Below are positions 18,636-29,683 of a stretch of 64,000 nt of DNA, piece after piece (positions within the stretch are counted from its first letter, which is position 1; every line of letters begins with the position of its first letter). The notes beneath the pieces are model-generated. The model was not told the origin of the DNA, did not search any database, and saw only the letters and a list, made by a program, of their open reading frames with translations. The translations under genes were made by a program, and so were the position numbers. Source of the DNA: Pseudomonas fluorescens (lineage in GTDB: Bacteria > Pseudomonadota > Gammaproteobacteria > Pseudomonadales > Pseudomonadaceae); assembly GCF_001623525.1 (NCBI RefSeq), contig NZ_CP015225.1, forward strand, positions 5,220,501 through 5,284,500. The letters run 5' to 3'.

Positions 18636-18660
18636 AGCCCTTCGGGGCTTTTTTGTTTTT
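18636..18660 (+). terminator. Intrinsic terminator of the ssu operon
   Basis: AGCCC-TTC-GGGGCT stem followed by TTTTTTGTTTTTT, 33 bp after the ssuF stop. Confidence 0.85.
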
Positions 18661-18679
18661 TGGGCCCTGGCTGCATTGT

Positions 18680-18791
18680 TGATCGTTCCCACGCTCTGCG
18701 TGGTAATGGCTCTACGGACGCTCCGCGTTCGGCTCTTTGGGGACGCGGAGCGTCCCTGGCTGCATTCCCACGCGGAGCGTGGGGACGATCA
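18680..18791. repeat. ~110-bp intergenic palindromic repeat, copy 2
   Basis: GATCGTTCCCACGC at the left and GCGTGGGGACGATC at the right, with inner arms GGACGCTCCGCGTTC and GACGCGGAGCGTCC. Its right end runs exactly into the stop codon of the TetR gene. Confidence 0.85.
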
Positions 18792-19421
18792 ATCAGAACG
18801 CTTGGGCAAATACGGCGGCAGGTACAACCCCAGGTAGGCATCGAATACCCGCATGCCTTCTTCGGCCATGCGCGGTGTGATGTGGCCGTGCTGCTGTATC
18901 GAGCGGGCGTAGACGCGGTCGCCCAGTTCCATGGCCAGGGCGAACACGTCGACGTCGCCGGGCAGGGGCGGCAGGGCGAAATGGTGGTCGAACACCTTGT
19001 GCATCAAGTCACTCAGCTCGAGATCGTGTTGGCGGTCGGCCTGGGTGACTTCGGTCAGGCCGTGCTGGGCCAGGATCAGCTGGCGAGCGGCGGCGTCCTG
19101 GTTGTAGATGGCGAGCATGCGCTGTTCCACCAGCCGTGACAGGTCGTGCCAATGGTTCAGCGCTGCATGATCGATCGGTGCTTGCAGGCCCGCGCGAAAA
19201 GCGGCGTGGACGTCGGCGGTCAGGGCTTCGAGCAGGGCCGGGACGCTGGCGAAAAAATGGTACACGGAGGAGGGCGGGATCCCGGCGCGCTCGGCGACGC
19301 TGTAGATCGACAAGCTGGCCACGCCTTCGGCGGCAAGCAGCGTCCGGGCGGCATCGAGAATGGTGTCGATCCGGGCCTGGCTGCGTGCGCGGGGTTTGCG
19401 AGGGGTGGCGATGCGCGTCAT
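18789..19421 (-). CDS. TetR/AcrR family transcriptional regulator
   Basis: A 210-aa protein. Residues ~14-60 form the TetR helix-turn-helix (ARIDTILDAARTLLAAEGVASLSIYSVAERAGIPPSSVYHFFASVPALLEALT); the rest is a helical ligand domain. It is convergent with ssuF across a repeat. No obvious divergent target is next to it; the upstream gap is occupied by a large inverted repeat. Its ligand is unknown. Confidence 0.9.
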   Translation of the reverse strand: MTRIATPRKPRARSQARIDTILDAARTLLAAEGVASLSIYSVAERAGIPPSSVYHFFASVPALLEALTADVHAAFRAGLQAPIDHAALNHWHDLSRLVEQRMLAIYNQDAAARQLILAQHGLTEVTQADRQHDLELSDLMHKVFDHHFALPPLPGDVDVFALAMELGDRVYARSIQQHGHITPRMAEEGMRVFDAYLGLYLPPYLPKRSD

Positions 19422-19522
19422 GGCTGTCTCCTGCGGGGCTGGCGGGCATTGTACGCAGAGCGAGGGGAGGGTCCATAGCTAGCTGCACTTGCTGGAGAGG
19501 GTTTCTTGTTGCATGGATTTAT

Positions 19523-19660
19523 CTGTGGCGAGGGGATTTATCCCCGCTGGGTTGCGAAGCAGCCCTAAAACCAGACAACTCGGTGGATCAGACAGATTTA
19601 GGTGACTGTTTGGGGCGGGGGGTGCTACGCAGCCCAGCGGGGATAAATCCCCTCGCCACA
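19523..19660. repeat. Large inverted repeat (REP family, 138 bp)
   Basis: CTGTGGCGAGGGGATTTATC at the left is mirrored by GATAAATCCCCTCGCCACA at the right, with inner arms GCTGGGTTGCGAAGCAGCCC and GCTACGCAGCCCAGC. It fills most of the 310-nt gap between the TetR gene and spuI. A related pair is at 53991-54126 and half of one at 40611-40652. Confidence 0.85.
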
Positions 19661-19684
19661 ATGGTGGGTGAACAACCATAAAAA

Positions 19685-19720
19685 AACGCCGCAGCCCTGA
19701 AGGCCTGCGGCGTCATTTTT
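19685..19720 (-). terminator. Intrinsic terminator of spuI
   Basis: Stem CGCCGCAG / CTGCGGCG with the loop CCCTGAAGGC, flanked by A and T runs. It lies directly after the spuI stop when read leftward. Confidence 0.82.
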
Positions 19721-19731
19721 ACTGCAACCCC

Positions 19732-21108
19732 TTACACGGTATGCAGGTACCAGTTGTACTCGAGGTCGGAGATGGAGTGTTCGAACTCTTCCAGCTCACT
19801 TTCCTTGCAGGCCACGAAGATATCGATGTATTTCGGATCGATGTACTTGGCCATGACTTCGCTGTCGTCCAGTTCGCGCAGGGCATCGCGCAAGTTGTTC
19901 GGCAGGCTTTGCTCGTTCTGCTCGTAGCTGTTGCCTTCCACCGGCGCACCGGGCTCGATTTTGTTGACCAGGCCGTGGTGCACGCCTGCCAACACGGAGG
20001 CCATCAGCAGGTACGGGTTGGCATCGGCACCGGCGACGCGGTGTTCCAGGCGCACGGCATCGGCCGAACCGGTAGGGACGCGCAAAGCCACGGTGCGGTT
20101 GTCCAGGCCCCAGGTCGGCGAGTTGGGCACGTAGAACTGTGCGCCGAAACGACGGTAGGAGTTGACGTTCGGGCAGAGGAAAGCCATCTGCGCGGGCAGG
20201 GTCTCGAGCACACCGCCGATCGCGTGACGCAGTGCGGCGTTCTGCTCGGGATCCTCGCTGGCAAAAATATTCTTGCCATCTTTATCAAGAATCGAGATGT
20301 GGACGTGCAGACCATTACCCGCCTGGCCCGGATACGGCTTGGCCATGAAGGTGGTGTCCATTTCATGGTCGTAGGCGATGTTCTTGATCAGACGCTTGAG
20401 CAGGACCGCATAGTCGCAGGCCTTGATCGGGTCGGCCACGTGGTGCAGGTTCACTTCGAACTGCGCCGGGGCACTTTCCTTGACGATGGCGTCGGCGGGA
20501 ATGCCTTGCTCCTTGGCCCCTTCCAGAATGTCCTGGAGGCAATCGACGTATTCGTCGAGGTCATCGATCAGGTAGACCTGGGTCGAGTGCGGGCGTTTGC
20601 CGGAGATCGGCGAGCGGGGCGGTTGTGGGCGTCCATTCACGTTCTCCTGGTCGATCAGGTAGAACTCCAGCTCGAATGCGGCGCAGATGGTCAGGCCCAG
20701 TTCATCGAACTTGGTCACGACTTGGCGCAGGACTTCACGTGGGTCGGCGAAGAAAGGCTCGCCTTCGAGTTCGTGCATGGTCATCAACAGTTGCGCAGTA
20801 GGGCGCTTCTGCCAAGGCTCGTTGCACAGGGTGTCAGGGATTGGATAGCAGATCCGGTCGGCATCGCCGATGTCCAGACCCAGGCCGGTGCTTTCCACCG
20901 TAGAGCCATTGATATCCAGGGCAAATAAAGAGGCCGGCAGGTTGATGCCTTTCTCGTAAACCTTGTGGAGGCTGGTGCGTTCTATGCGCTTGCCGCGCAC
21001 CACACCATTCATATCCGCAATCAGAAGGTCAACGTACAGAACCTCAGGATGTTCCTTAAGGAACGCGTTCGCTTCGTTAAGCTGAACGGCACGCGGGGGT
21101 ACCGACAT
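19732..21108 (-). CDS. spuI: Glutamate-putrescine/polyamine ligase (glutamine synthetase family)
   Basis: A 458-aa GS-family enzyme: N-terminal beta-grasp (VDLLIADMNGVVRGKRIERT), GS catalytic blocks (AQFEVNLHHVADPIKACDYAVLLKRLIKNIAYDHEMDTTFMAKPYPGQAGNGLHVHISI is the metal/ATP core) and the C-terminal NRTVALRVPTGSADAVRLEHRVAGADANPYL arginine/ADP motif. It gamma-glutamylates putrescine, spermidine or cadaverine. By synteny with the P. aeruginosa spu locus this is SpuI. It is divergent from spuA, with a 278-nt AT-rich promoter region between. Confidence 0.9.
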   Translation of the reverse strand: MSVPPRAVQLNEANAFLKEHPEVLYVDLLIADMNGVVRGKRIERTSLHKVYEKGINLPASLFALDINGSTVESTGLGLDIGDADRICYPIPDTLCNEPWQKRPTAQLLMTMHELEGEPFFADPREVLRQVVTKFDELGLTICAAFELEFYLIDQENVNGRPQPPRSPISGKRPHSTQVYLIDDLDEYVDCLQDILEGAKEQGIPADAIVKESAPAQFEVNLHHVADPIKACDYAVLLKRLIKNIAYDHEMDTTFMAKPYPGQAGNGLHVHISILDKDGKNIFASEDPEQNAALRHAIGGVLETLPAQMAFLCPNVNSYRRFGAQFYVPNSPTWGLDNRTVALRVPTGSADAVRLEHRVAGADANPYLLMASVLAGVHHGLVNKIEPGAPVEGNSYEQNEQSLPNNLRDALRELDDSEVMAKYIDPKYIDIFVACKESELEEFEHSISDLEYNWYLHTV

Positions 21109-21386
21109 GATGCAACACCTTTGTTGTTAAAAATATCAATCATTGATCTCTTCGAAAGCCAGTCAACCCGAACGGCATGCCGAAGTCAAGCAGGGCCTTT
21201 TTTGCCCTAAAAAAGCACCTCAAGGGCTTTTTTGAGGCAATTTGGGGCGTTTTTTTCCCTTTAGAGGGCTTGGCGCCCGCAGGCTTGAGCGCGCCGTGTT
21301 GTATTTTTTACGGGGGTGTTGTGTAAAAAAATGAACAAGGCTAAGCTCGATTCAAACCCATAACAGCAATAATACCGGGGTGCTTC

Positions 21387-22163
21387 ATGTCTCGCCTGCC
21401 GTTAATCGGCGTCACCACCTGCTCCAGGCAGATTGGTCTGCATGCTTATCACATCAGTGGCGAAAAATATTCCCGGGCTGTCGCAACAGCCGCCAAGGGC
21501 TTGCCAGTGCTGATCCCGTCCCTGGCGGATCTGTTCCCGCCGTCCGATATTCTGGACGCCCTGGACGGCATTCTTCTGACTGGCTCTCCTTCCAATGTAG
21601 AACCTTTTCATTACCAGGGCCCGGCCAGCGCGCCAGGCACTGCTCATGATCCTGCACGGGACGCCACCACCTTGCCGCTGATCCGCGCCGCTGTCGATGC
21701 GGGTATCCCGGTGCTGGGCATTTGCCGAGGTTTCCAGGAGATGAACGTAGCCTTTGGCGGCAGCCTGCATCAGAAAGTTCATGAAGTCGGAACGTTCATC
21801 GATCATCGTGAAGACGATACTCAAGCGGTGGATGTCCAATACGGTCCTGCCCATGCCGTGCATATCCAGCCTGGTGGTGTACTTGCAGGGTTGGGGTTGC
21901 CCCAGCGAATAGAAGTCAACTCGATCCACAGCCAAGGCATCGAGCGCCTGGCACCTGGGTTGCGGGCCGAAGCGGTGGCCCCCGACGGCCTGATCGAGGC
22001 TGTTTCGGTGCCAGGAGGCAAGGCTTTTGCTTTAGGTGTGCAATGGCACCCCGAATGGGAGGTAAGCTCTAACCCGCACTACCTTGCGATTTTCCAGGCA
22101 TTTGGCGATGCCTGCCGAGCAAGGGCAGCACAACGCGACGCCGATGCGTCAAACAACGCCTGA
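21387..22163 (+). CDS. spuA: Gamma-glutamyl-gamma-aminobutyrate hydrolase (class I glutamine amidotransferase-like)
   Basis: A 258-aa peptidase C26 protein: nucleophile elbow GICRGFQEMN (C113), catalytic His/Glu block ALGVQWHPEWE. It cleaves gamma-Glu-GABA to GABA and glutamate in polyamine breakdown (PuuD/SpuA). It is first gene of the rightward spuABCDEFGH run. Confidence 0.92.
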   Translation: MSRLPLIGVTTCSRQIGLHAYHISGEKYSRAVATAAKGLPVLIPSLADLFPPSDILDALDGILLTGSPSNVEPFHYQGPASAPGTAHDPARDATTLPLIRAAVDAGIPVLGICRGFQEMNVAFGGSLHQKVHEVGTFIDHREDDTQAVDVQYGPAHAVHIQPGGVLAGLGLPQRIEVNSIHSQGIERLAPGLRAEAVAPDGLIEAVSVPGGKAFALGVQWHPEWEVSSNPHYLAIFQAFGDACRARAAQRDADASNNA

Positions 22164-22203
22164 CGACTAATAGCCGTCAGGAAACTCACGCCTAGAGGCA
22201 TTT

Positions 22204-23562
22204 ATGAGTAACAACCTCGACCAGCTCACCGATTGGTTGAAAGACCACAAGATCACAGAAGTCGAATGCATGATTGGCGACCTCACCGGTATCACCCGGG
22301 GCAAGATCTCGCCGACCAACAAGTTCATCGCCGAGAAAGGCATGCGCCTGCCCGAGAGCGTTCTGCTCCAGACCGTTACGGGCGACTATGTCGAAGACGA
22401 CATCTATTACGAACTGCTCGACCCTGCCGACATCGACATGATCTGTCGCCCGGACGAGAACGCAGTATTCCTTGTGCCCTGGGCCATCGAGCCCACAGCC
22501 CAGGTCATCCACGACGCTTACGACAAGCAGGGCAACCCCATCGAGCTGTCGCCGCGCAATGTGCTCAAGAAAGTACTCAAGCTCTACGCCGACAAGGGTT
22601 GGCAGCCGATCGTCGCGCCGGAAATGGAGTTCTACCTGACCAAGCGCAGCGACGACCCGGACTTTCCACTGCAACCGCCCGTTGGCCGCTCCGGCCGTCC
22701 GGAAACCGGCCGGCAGTCCTTTTCGATCGAAGCGGCCAACGAATTCGACCCGCTGTTCGAAGACGTCTACGACTGGTGCGAACTGCAGGAACTGGACCTC
22801 GATACCCTGATCCACGAGGACGGCACGGCGCAGATGGAAATCAATTTCCGTCATGGCGATGCCCTGTCCCTGGCCGACCAGATCCTGGTGTTCAAGCGCA
22901 CCATGCGCGAGGCGGCACTCAAGCACGACGTAGCTGCCACCTTCATGGCCAAGCCCATGACCGGCGAGCCGGGCAGTGCGATGCACCTGCACCAGAGCAT
23001 CATCGACAAGGAAACCGGCAAGAACGTCTTCTCCAATGAAGACGGGACCATGAGCGATCTGTTCCTGCACCACATCGGTGGCCTGCAGAAATTCATCCCC
23101 GAGCTATTGCCGCTGTTTGCCCCCAACGTCAATTCGTTCCGCCGCTTCCTGCCGGACACGTCGGCGCCGGTGAACGTGGAGTGGGGCGAAGAGAACCGCA
23201 CCGTGGGCCTGCGCGTGCCGGATGCCGGGCCGCAGAACCGTCGGGTGGAAAACCGCTTGCCGGGCGCCGATGCCAACCCGTACCTGGCGATTGCCGCCAG
23301 CCTGCTGTGTGGCTTCATCGGCATGGTCGAAGGCATCAACCCGAGCGCGCCGGTGGTGGGCCGAGGCTACGAACGCCGCAACCTGCGTTTGCCGCTGACC
23401 ATCGAAGACGCCCTGGAACGCATGGAAAACAGCACCACCATCGAGAAATACCTGGGCAAGAAATTCATCACAGGCTACGTCGCGGTCAAGCGGGCCGAGC
23501 ATGAAAACTTCAAGCGCGTCATCAGTTCGTGGGAGCGGGAATTCCTGCTCTTCGCCGTCTGA
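22204..23562 (+). CDS. spuB: Gamma-glutamylpolyamine synthetase (glutamine synthetase family)
   Basis: A 452-aa second GS-family enzyme, distinct from spuI, with MIGDLTGITRGKISPTNKF at the N-terminus, the HEDGTAQMEINFRHGD catalytic block, HLHQSI metal region and ENRTVGLRVPDAGPQNRRVENRLPGADANPYLAIAASL. It lacks the adenylylation-loop context of GlnA. Position between spuA and spuC matches SpuB. Confidence 0.9.
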   Translation: MSNNLDQLTDWLKDHKITEVECMIGDLTGITRGKISPTNKFIAEKGMRLPESVLLQTVTGDYVEDDIYYELLDPADIDMICRPDENAVFLVPWAIEPTAQVIHDAYDKQGNPIELSPRNVLKKVLKLYADKGWQPIVAPEMEFYLTKRSDDPDFPLQPPVGRSGRPETGRQSFSIEAANEFDPLFEDVYDWCELQELDLDTLIHEDGTAQMEINFRHGDALSLADQILVFKRTMREAALKHDVAATFMAKPMTGEPGSAMHLHQSIIDKETGKNVFSNEDGTMSDLFLHHIGGLQKFIPELLPLFAPNVNSFRRFLPDTSAPVNVEWGEENRTVGLRVPDAGPQNRRVENRLPGADANPYLAIAASLLCGFIGMVEGINPSAPVVGRGYERRNLRLPLTIEDALERMENSTTIEKYLGKKFITGYVAVKRAEHENFKRVISSWEREFLLFAV

Positions 23563-23620
23563 AGCGCCGGGCGAGGCTGCTTCAGGCGGCTTCGCCCTCA
23601 CCGATAAAAGGAGAATTGGC

Positions 23621-24985
23621 ATGACCCGCAACAACCCGCAAACCCGTGAATGGCAGGCCCTGAGCAACGATCACCACCTGGCGCCGTTCAGCGACTTCAA
23701 ACAGCTCAAAGAGAAAGGCCCGCGCATCATCACCCACGCCAAGGGTGTCTACCTCTGGGACAGTGAAGGCAACAAGATCCTCGACGGCATGGCCGGCCTC
23801 TGGTGCGTGGCCGTCGGTTATGGCCGCGAGGAGCTGGCCGACGCCGCCAGCCAACAGATGCGCGAGCTGCCGTACTACAACCTGTTCTTCCAGACGGCCC
23901 ACCCGCCAGTGCTGGAGTTGTCCAAAGCCATCGCCGACATCGCCCCAGAAGGCATGAACCACGTGTTCTTCACTGGTTCCGGCTCCGAAGGCAACGACAC
24001 CATGCTGCGGATGGTCCGCCACTATTGGGCGATCAAGGGCCAGCCGAACAAGAAAGTCATCATCAGCCGCAAGAACGGTTATCACGGTTCGACCGTGGCC
24101 GGCGCGAGCCTGGGCGGCATGACCTATATGCACGAGCAGGGCGACCTGCCGATCCCGGGCATTGTCCACATCGCCCAACCTTATTGGTTCGGCGAAGGCG
24201 GCGACATGAGCCCCGAAGAGTTCGGCGTGTGGGCGGCCAATCAGTTGGAAGAAAAGATCCTGGAGCTCGGCGTGGACAACGTCGGCGCCTTCATCGCCGA
24301 GCCGATCCAGGGCGCCGGTGGCGTGATCGTGCCGCCGGACAGCTACTGGCCGCGCATGAAGGAAATCCTCGCCAAGTACGACATCCTGTTCGTGGCCGAC
24401 GAGGTGATCTGTGGTTTCGGTCGTACCGGTGAGTGGTTCGGTACCGATCACTACGAGTTGAAACCGCACATGATGACCATCGCCAAGGGCCTGACCTCCG
24501 GCTACATCCCCATGGGCGGGCTGATCGTGCGTGACGACGTGGTCGCGGTGCTCAACGAAGGCGGAGACTTCAACCACGGGTTTACCTACTCCGGTCACCC
24601 GGTGGCCGCAGCGGTGGCCCTGGAAAACATCCGCATCCTGCGCGACGAAAAGATCATCGAGCGTGTCCACAGCGAAACGGCACCCTATTTGCAGAAGCGT
24701 TTGCGGGAACTGAACGATCATCCTCTGGTGGGTGAAGTGCGCGGTGTCGGTTTGCTGGGAGCGATCGAACTGGTCCAGGACAAGGCCACGCGCAAGCGCT
24801 ACGAAGGCAAGGGCGTGGGCATGATCTGCCGGCAGTTCTGCTTCGATAACGGGCTGATCATGCGCGCGGTGGGCGACACCATGATCATTGCGCCGCCGCT
24901 GGTGATCAGCAAGGCCGAGATCGACGAGTTAGTGGCCAAGGCGCGGCAGTGCCTGGACCTGACGCTCAGTGCGTTGCAAGGCTAA
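23621..24985 (+). CDS. spuC: Polyamine (putrescine)-pyruvate aminotransferase
   Basis: A 454-aa class III PLP aminotransferase: GSGSEGNDTMLRMVRHYW, NGYHGSTVAGASLGG, VADEVICGFGRTG and the PLP lysine in TIAKGLTSGYIPMGG (K289). The start MTRNNPQTREW at 23621 follows AAAAGGAGAATTGGC; the longer frame begins inside spuB. It transaminates putrescine and related diamines. Confidence 0.93.
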   Translation: MTRNNPQTREWQALSNDHHLAPFSDFKQLKEKGPRIITHAKGVYLWDSEGNKILDGMAGLWCVAVGYGREELADAASQQMRELPYYNLFFQTAHPPVLELSKAIADIAPEGMNHVFFTGSGSEGNDTMLRMVRHYWAIKGQPNKKVIISRKNGYHGSTVAGASLGGMTYMHEQGDLPIPGIVHIAQPYWFGEGGDMSPEEFGVWAANQLEEKILELGVDNVGAFIAEPIQGAGGVIVPPDSYWPRMKEILAKYDILFVADEVICGFGRTGEWFGTDHYELKPHMMTIAKGLTSGYIPMGGLIVRDDVVAVLNEGGDFNHGFTYSGHPVAAAVALENIRILRDEKIIERVHSETAPYLQKRLRELNDHPLVGEVRGVGLLGAIELVQDKATRKRYEGKGVGMICRQFCFDNGLIMRAVGDTMIIAPPLVISKAEIDELVAKARQCLDLTLSALQG

Positions 24986-25151
24986 GTGCTAGGCTCTGAG
25001 CGAGGTGCCTGCAAGGGCCTCGCCCAGCGAGAATAAAAGGCTGGGCTTGTGTTGAAAGCCTGGCCTGTAACTTGCCAGACTACCGACCGTTCAAGTTGTC
25101 CGCGAGCCGGCTACTGAACGTGGCTAAGAAGAATAACTGGAGCACTTTTTC

Positions 25152-26279
25152 ATGAAGGCATTAGGCATGAAGACATTAGGTATGAAGATAGCTGGCAAGA
25201 CCCTCCTGGCCATGTCCCTGATGGGCGTGATGGCGGGCGCGGTTCAGGCGGACGATAAAGTGCTGCACGTCTATAACTGGTCCGACTACATTGCGCCGGA
25301 CACCGTCGCCAAGTTCGAGAAAGAATCGGGGATCAAAGTCGTCTACGACGTATTCGACAGCAACGAAACCCTGGAAGCCAAGTTGCTGGCCGGCAAGTCC
25401 GGTTATGACATCGTGGTGCCGTCGAACAACTTCCTGGCCAAGCAGATCAAGGCCGGGGTCTACCAGAAACTCGACAAGTCCAAGTTGCCGAACTGGAAAA
25501 ACCTGAATACCGACCTGCTCAAGGCCGTTTCGGTGAGCGACCCGGGCAACGAACACGCCTTCCCGTACATGTGGGGGTCGATCGGCATCGGCTTCAACCC
25601 CGAGAAGGTCAAGGCTGCCCTCGGTGCCGACGCTCCAACCAACTCGTGGGACTTGCTGTTCAAGCCGGAAAACGCGGCCAAGCTGAAAGCCTGCGGCATC
25701 AGCTTCCTCGATTCGCCGACCGAAATGATCCCGGTGGCGCTGCATTACCTGGGCTATCCGACCGACAGCCAGGACAAGAAGCAACTGGCTGAAGCCGAAG
25801 CGCTGTTCCTCAAGATCCGTCCTTCGATCGGCTACTTCCACTCCTCCAAGTACATCTCCGACCTGGCCAACGGCAACATCTGCGTAGCGGTCGGCTACTC
25901 GGGCGACATCTACCAGGCCAAGTCCCGTGCGGCCGAAGCTGGCGGCAAGGTTAAAGTCAGCTACAACATTCCGAAGGAAGGTGCTGGCAGCTTCTTCGAC
26001 ATGGTCGCCATCCCCAAGGATGCCGAGAACGTCGAGGGTGCCTACAAGTTCATGACCTTCCTGCAAAAGCCGGAAATCATGGCTGAAATCACCGACACCG
26101 TGAGCTTCCCGAACGGCAACGCGGCCTCTACGCCGCTGGTCAGCAAGGAAATCACCAGCGACCCGGGCATCTACCCGCCGGCAGACGTGCAAGCCAAGCT
26201 TTACGCGATTGCCGACCTGCCAGCCGCGACCCAGCGGATCCTGACCCGCAGCTGGACCAAGATCAAATCCGGTAAATAA
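25152..26279 (+). CDS. spuD: Polyamine ABC transporter substrate-binding protein (SpuD-like)
   Basis: A 375-aa periplasmic protein with a signal peptide ending GAVQA and mature [28 protein letters not shown], the PotD/PotF fold. The start is uncertain: ATGs at 25152, 25170 and 25182 ([16 protein letters not shown]) all give a working signal sequence. In P. aeruginosa SpuD binds putrescine. It is about half identical by eye to the next gene product. Confidence 0.9.
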   Translation: MKALGMKTLGMKIAGKTLLAMSLMGVMAGAVQADDKVLHVYNWSDYIAPDTVAKFEKESGIKVVYDVFDSNETLEAKLLAGKSGYDIVVPSNNFLAKQIKAGVYQKLDKSKLPNWKNLNTDLLKAVSVSDPGNEHAFPYMWGSIGIGFNPEKVKAALGADAPTNSWDLLFKPENAAKLKACGISFLDSPTEMIPVALHYLGYPTDSQDKKQLAEAEALFLKIRPSIGYFHSSKYISDLANGNICVAVGYSGDIYQAKSRAAEAGGKVKVSYNIPKEGAGSFFDMVAIPKDAENVEGAYKFMTFLQKPEIMAEITDTVSFPNGNAASTPLVSKEITSDPGIYPPADVQAKLYAIADLPAATQRILTRSWTKIKSGK

Positions 26280-26451
26280 GCCGGCCTGAAGCATCTTCCT
26301 GTTGTCGCTGCCATCGCGGCGGCGGCAACAGGAGCCATTAAATAACTAAAAGTTTTGCTGGATCGGTTTATCGAGGGTAAGTTGCGCGCCGGTTTTGTTG
26401 CAGGGCCTCTCATGGTCAAGTAACGGGGGCAACTTGGGCCCAACTATTTAA

Positions 26452-27561
<1,110 letters not shown>

Positions 27562-27623
27562 CGTCAACACTCTTAAGGTTCGTCCGCGTGGGGCGAACTG
27601 CAAATTCTGTGGGAGTTTCGTAA

Positions 27624-28766
27624 ATGGCAGTTGCCTCCGGCGCCTATAAGAAAGCCCTCGAGGGCGACCAGACACCCAAGCAGGTGTTGGTCAAAATCGA
27701 CCGGGTCACGAAGAAGTTCGACGAGACGATTGCCGTGGACGATGTGTCCCTGGAAATCAAGAAAGGCGAGATCTTCGCCTTGCTCGGCGGTTCGGGATCG
27801 GGCAAATCCACCTTGCTGCGCATGCTGGCCGGTTTCGAGCGGCCTACCGAAGGGCGGATTTACCTCGACGGTGTGGACATCACCGACATGCCGCCGTATG
27901 AGCGGCCGATCAACATGATGTTCCAGTCCTACGCCTTGTTCCCCCATATGACCGTGGCGCAGAACATCGCCTTCGGCTTGCAGCAGGACAAGATCCCGAA
28001 AGCCGAGATCGATGCCCGCGTGGCTGAAATGCTCAAGCTGGTGCAGATGAGCCAATACGCCAAGCGCAAGCCGCACCAGCTATCTGGCGGCCAGCGCCAG
28101 CGCGTGGCCCTGGCCCGTTCCCTGGCCAAGCGGCCGAAGTTGTTGTTGCTCGACGAGCCGATGGGCGCGCTGGATAAAAAACTGCGCTCGCAGATGCAGC
28201 TGGAACTGGTGGAGATCATCGAGCGGGTTGGCGTGACCTGCGTGATGGTGACCCACGACCAGGAAGAGGCCATGACCATGGCCGAGCGCATCGCGATCAT
28301 GCACCTGGGCTGGATCGCCCAGATCGGCAGCCCGATCGACATCTACGAAACCCCGACCAGCCGGCTGGTCTGCGAGTTCATCGGCAACGTCAACATCTTC
28401 GAGACCGAAGTGGTGGACGACGCCGAAGGCCACGCGGTGCTGACCTGCAAGGACCTGGACCGCAACATCTACGTGGGCCACGGCATCAGCACCTCGGTGC
28501 AGGACAAGTCCGTGACCTATGCCATTCGCCCGGAAAAACTGCTGGTCACCGCCGAACAACCGACCTGCGAGAACAACTGGTCCAGCGGCAAGGTCCATGA
28601 CATCGCCTACCTGGGCGGCCACTCGGTGTTCTACGTCGAGTTGCCGAGCGGCAAGCTGGTGCAGTCCTTCGTCGCCAACGCCGAACGCCGCGGCCAGCGT
28701 CCGACCTGGGGCGACCAGGTGTTCGTCTGGTGGGAAGACGACAGCGGCGTGGTACTTCGCTCATGA
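27624..28766 (+). CDS. spuF: Polyamine ABC transporter ATP-binding protein
   Basis: A 380-aa PotA-type ATPase: Walker A GGSGSGKST, signature LSGGQRQRVALARSL, Walker B LLLLDEPMGALD, H-loop MVTHDQEEAMT, and a C-terminal TOBE regulatory domain (~290-375). The stop overlaps the spuG start by 4 bp (ATGA). Confidence 0.94.
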   Translation: MAVASGAYKKALEGDQTPKQVLVKIDRVTKKFDETIAVDDVSLEIKKGEIFALLGGSGSGKSTLLRMLAGFERPTEGRIYLDGVDITDMPPYERPINMMFQSYALFPHMTVAQNIAFGLQQDKIPKAEIDARVAEMLKLVQMSQYAKRKPHQLSGGQRQRVALARSLAKRPKLLLLDEPMGALDKKLRSQMQLELVEIIERVGVTCVMVTHDQEEAMTMAERIAIMHLGWIAQIGSPIDIYETPTSRLVCEFIGNVNIFETEVVDDAEGHAVLTCKDLDRNIYVGHGISTSVQDKSVTYAIRPEKLLVTAEQPTCENNWSSGKVHDIAYLGGHSVFYVELPSGKLVQSFVANAERRGQRPTWGDQVFVWWEDDSGVVLRS

Positions 28767-29683
28767 ACATGCGCAAACTCAAACGCCGACTCGATCGAAT
28801 AACGCCCGGTGGCCGCCAACTGGTCATCGGGGTGCCCTTCATCTGGCTGTTCCTGTTCTTCATGCTGCCGTTCTTCATTGTCCTGAAGATCAGCTTCGCC
28901 GAAGCCGACGTAGCCATCCCGCCGTACACCGAGATCTACAGCTACGTCGACCAGAAGCTGCAGGTGCTGCTCAACCTCGCCAACTACGCGATGCTGAGCG
29001 AGGACGAGTTGTACATCGCCGCCTACCTCGGCTCGCTGAAAATGGCCCTGATCAGCACGGTCTTGTGCCTGCTGATCGGCTACCCGATGGCCTATGGCAT
29101 CGCCAATGCCCGCAAAGAGATGCAGACGGTGCTGGTGCTGCTGATCATGATGCCGACCTGGACCGCGATCCTGATCCGCGTCTACGCGTGGATGGGCATC
29201 CTCAGCAACAACGGCTTGCTCAACGGCTTTTTGCTGAGCATGGGTTTTATCAACGAACCGCTGCAGATCCTCAACACCAACCTGGCGGTGTATATCGGGG
29301 TCGTCTACTCCTACCTGCCGTTCATGATCCTGCCGCTGTACGCCAACCTGGTGAAACATGACCCCAGCCTGCTGGAAGCCGCGTCGGACCTGGGTTCGAG
29401 CACCTTCAACAGTTTCTGGAAAATCACCGTGCCACTGTCCAAGAACGGCATCGTCGCCGGTTGCATGCTGGTGTTCATCCCCGTGGTGGGCGAGTTCGTG
29501 ATCCCGGAACTGCTGGGTGGCCCGGAAACCCTGATGATCGGCAAAGTGCTGTGGCAAGAATTCTTCAATAACCGAGACTGGCCGGTGGCATCCGCCCTGG
29601 CGGTGGTGATGCTGGCGATCCTGATCGTGCCCATCATCCTCTTCAACCGCAGTCAGGCCAAAGAAATGGAGGGCAAGGAATGA
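28763..29683 (+). CDS. spuG: Polyamine ABC transporter permease (PotB-type)
   Basis: A 306-aa permease with about six membrane segments (FIWLFLFFMLPFFIVLKISF; VLVLLIMMPTWTAILIRVYAW) and the EAA loop LLEAASDLGSSTFNSFWKITVPLSKNGI. It starts at 28763 in the ATGA overlap with spuF and is coupled to spuH by another ATGA overlap. Confidence 0.94.
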   Translation: MNMRKLKRRLDRITPGGRQLVIGVPFIWLFLFFMLPFFIVLKISFAEADVAIPPYTEIYSYVDQKLQVLLNLANYAMLSEDELYIAAYLGSLKMALISTVLCLLIGYPMAYGIANARKEMQTVLVLLIMMPTWTAILIRVYAWMGILSNNGLLNGFLLSMGFINEPLQILNTNLAVYIGVVYSYLPFMILPLYANLVKHDPSLLEAASDLGSSTFNSFWKITVPLSKNGIVAGCMLVFIPVVGEFVIPELLGGPETLMIGKVLWQEFFNNRDWPVASALAVVMLAILIVPIILFNRSQAKEMEGKE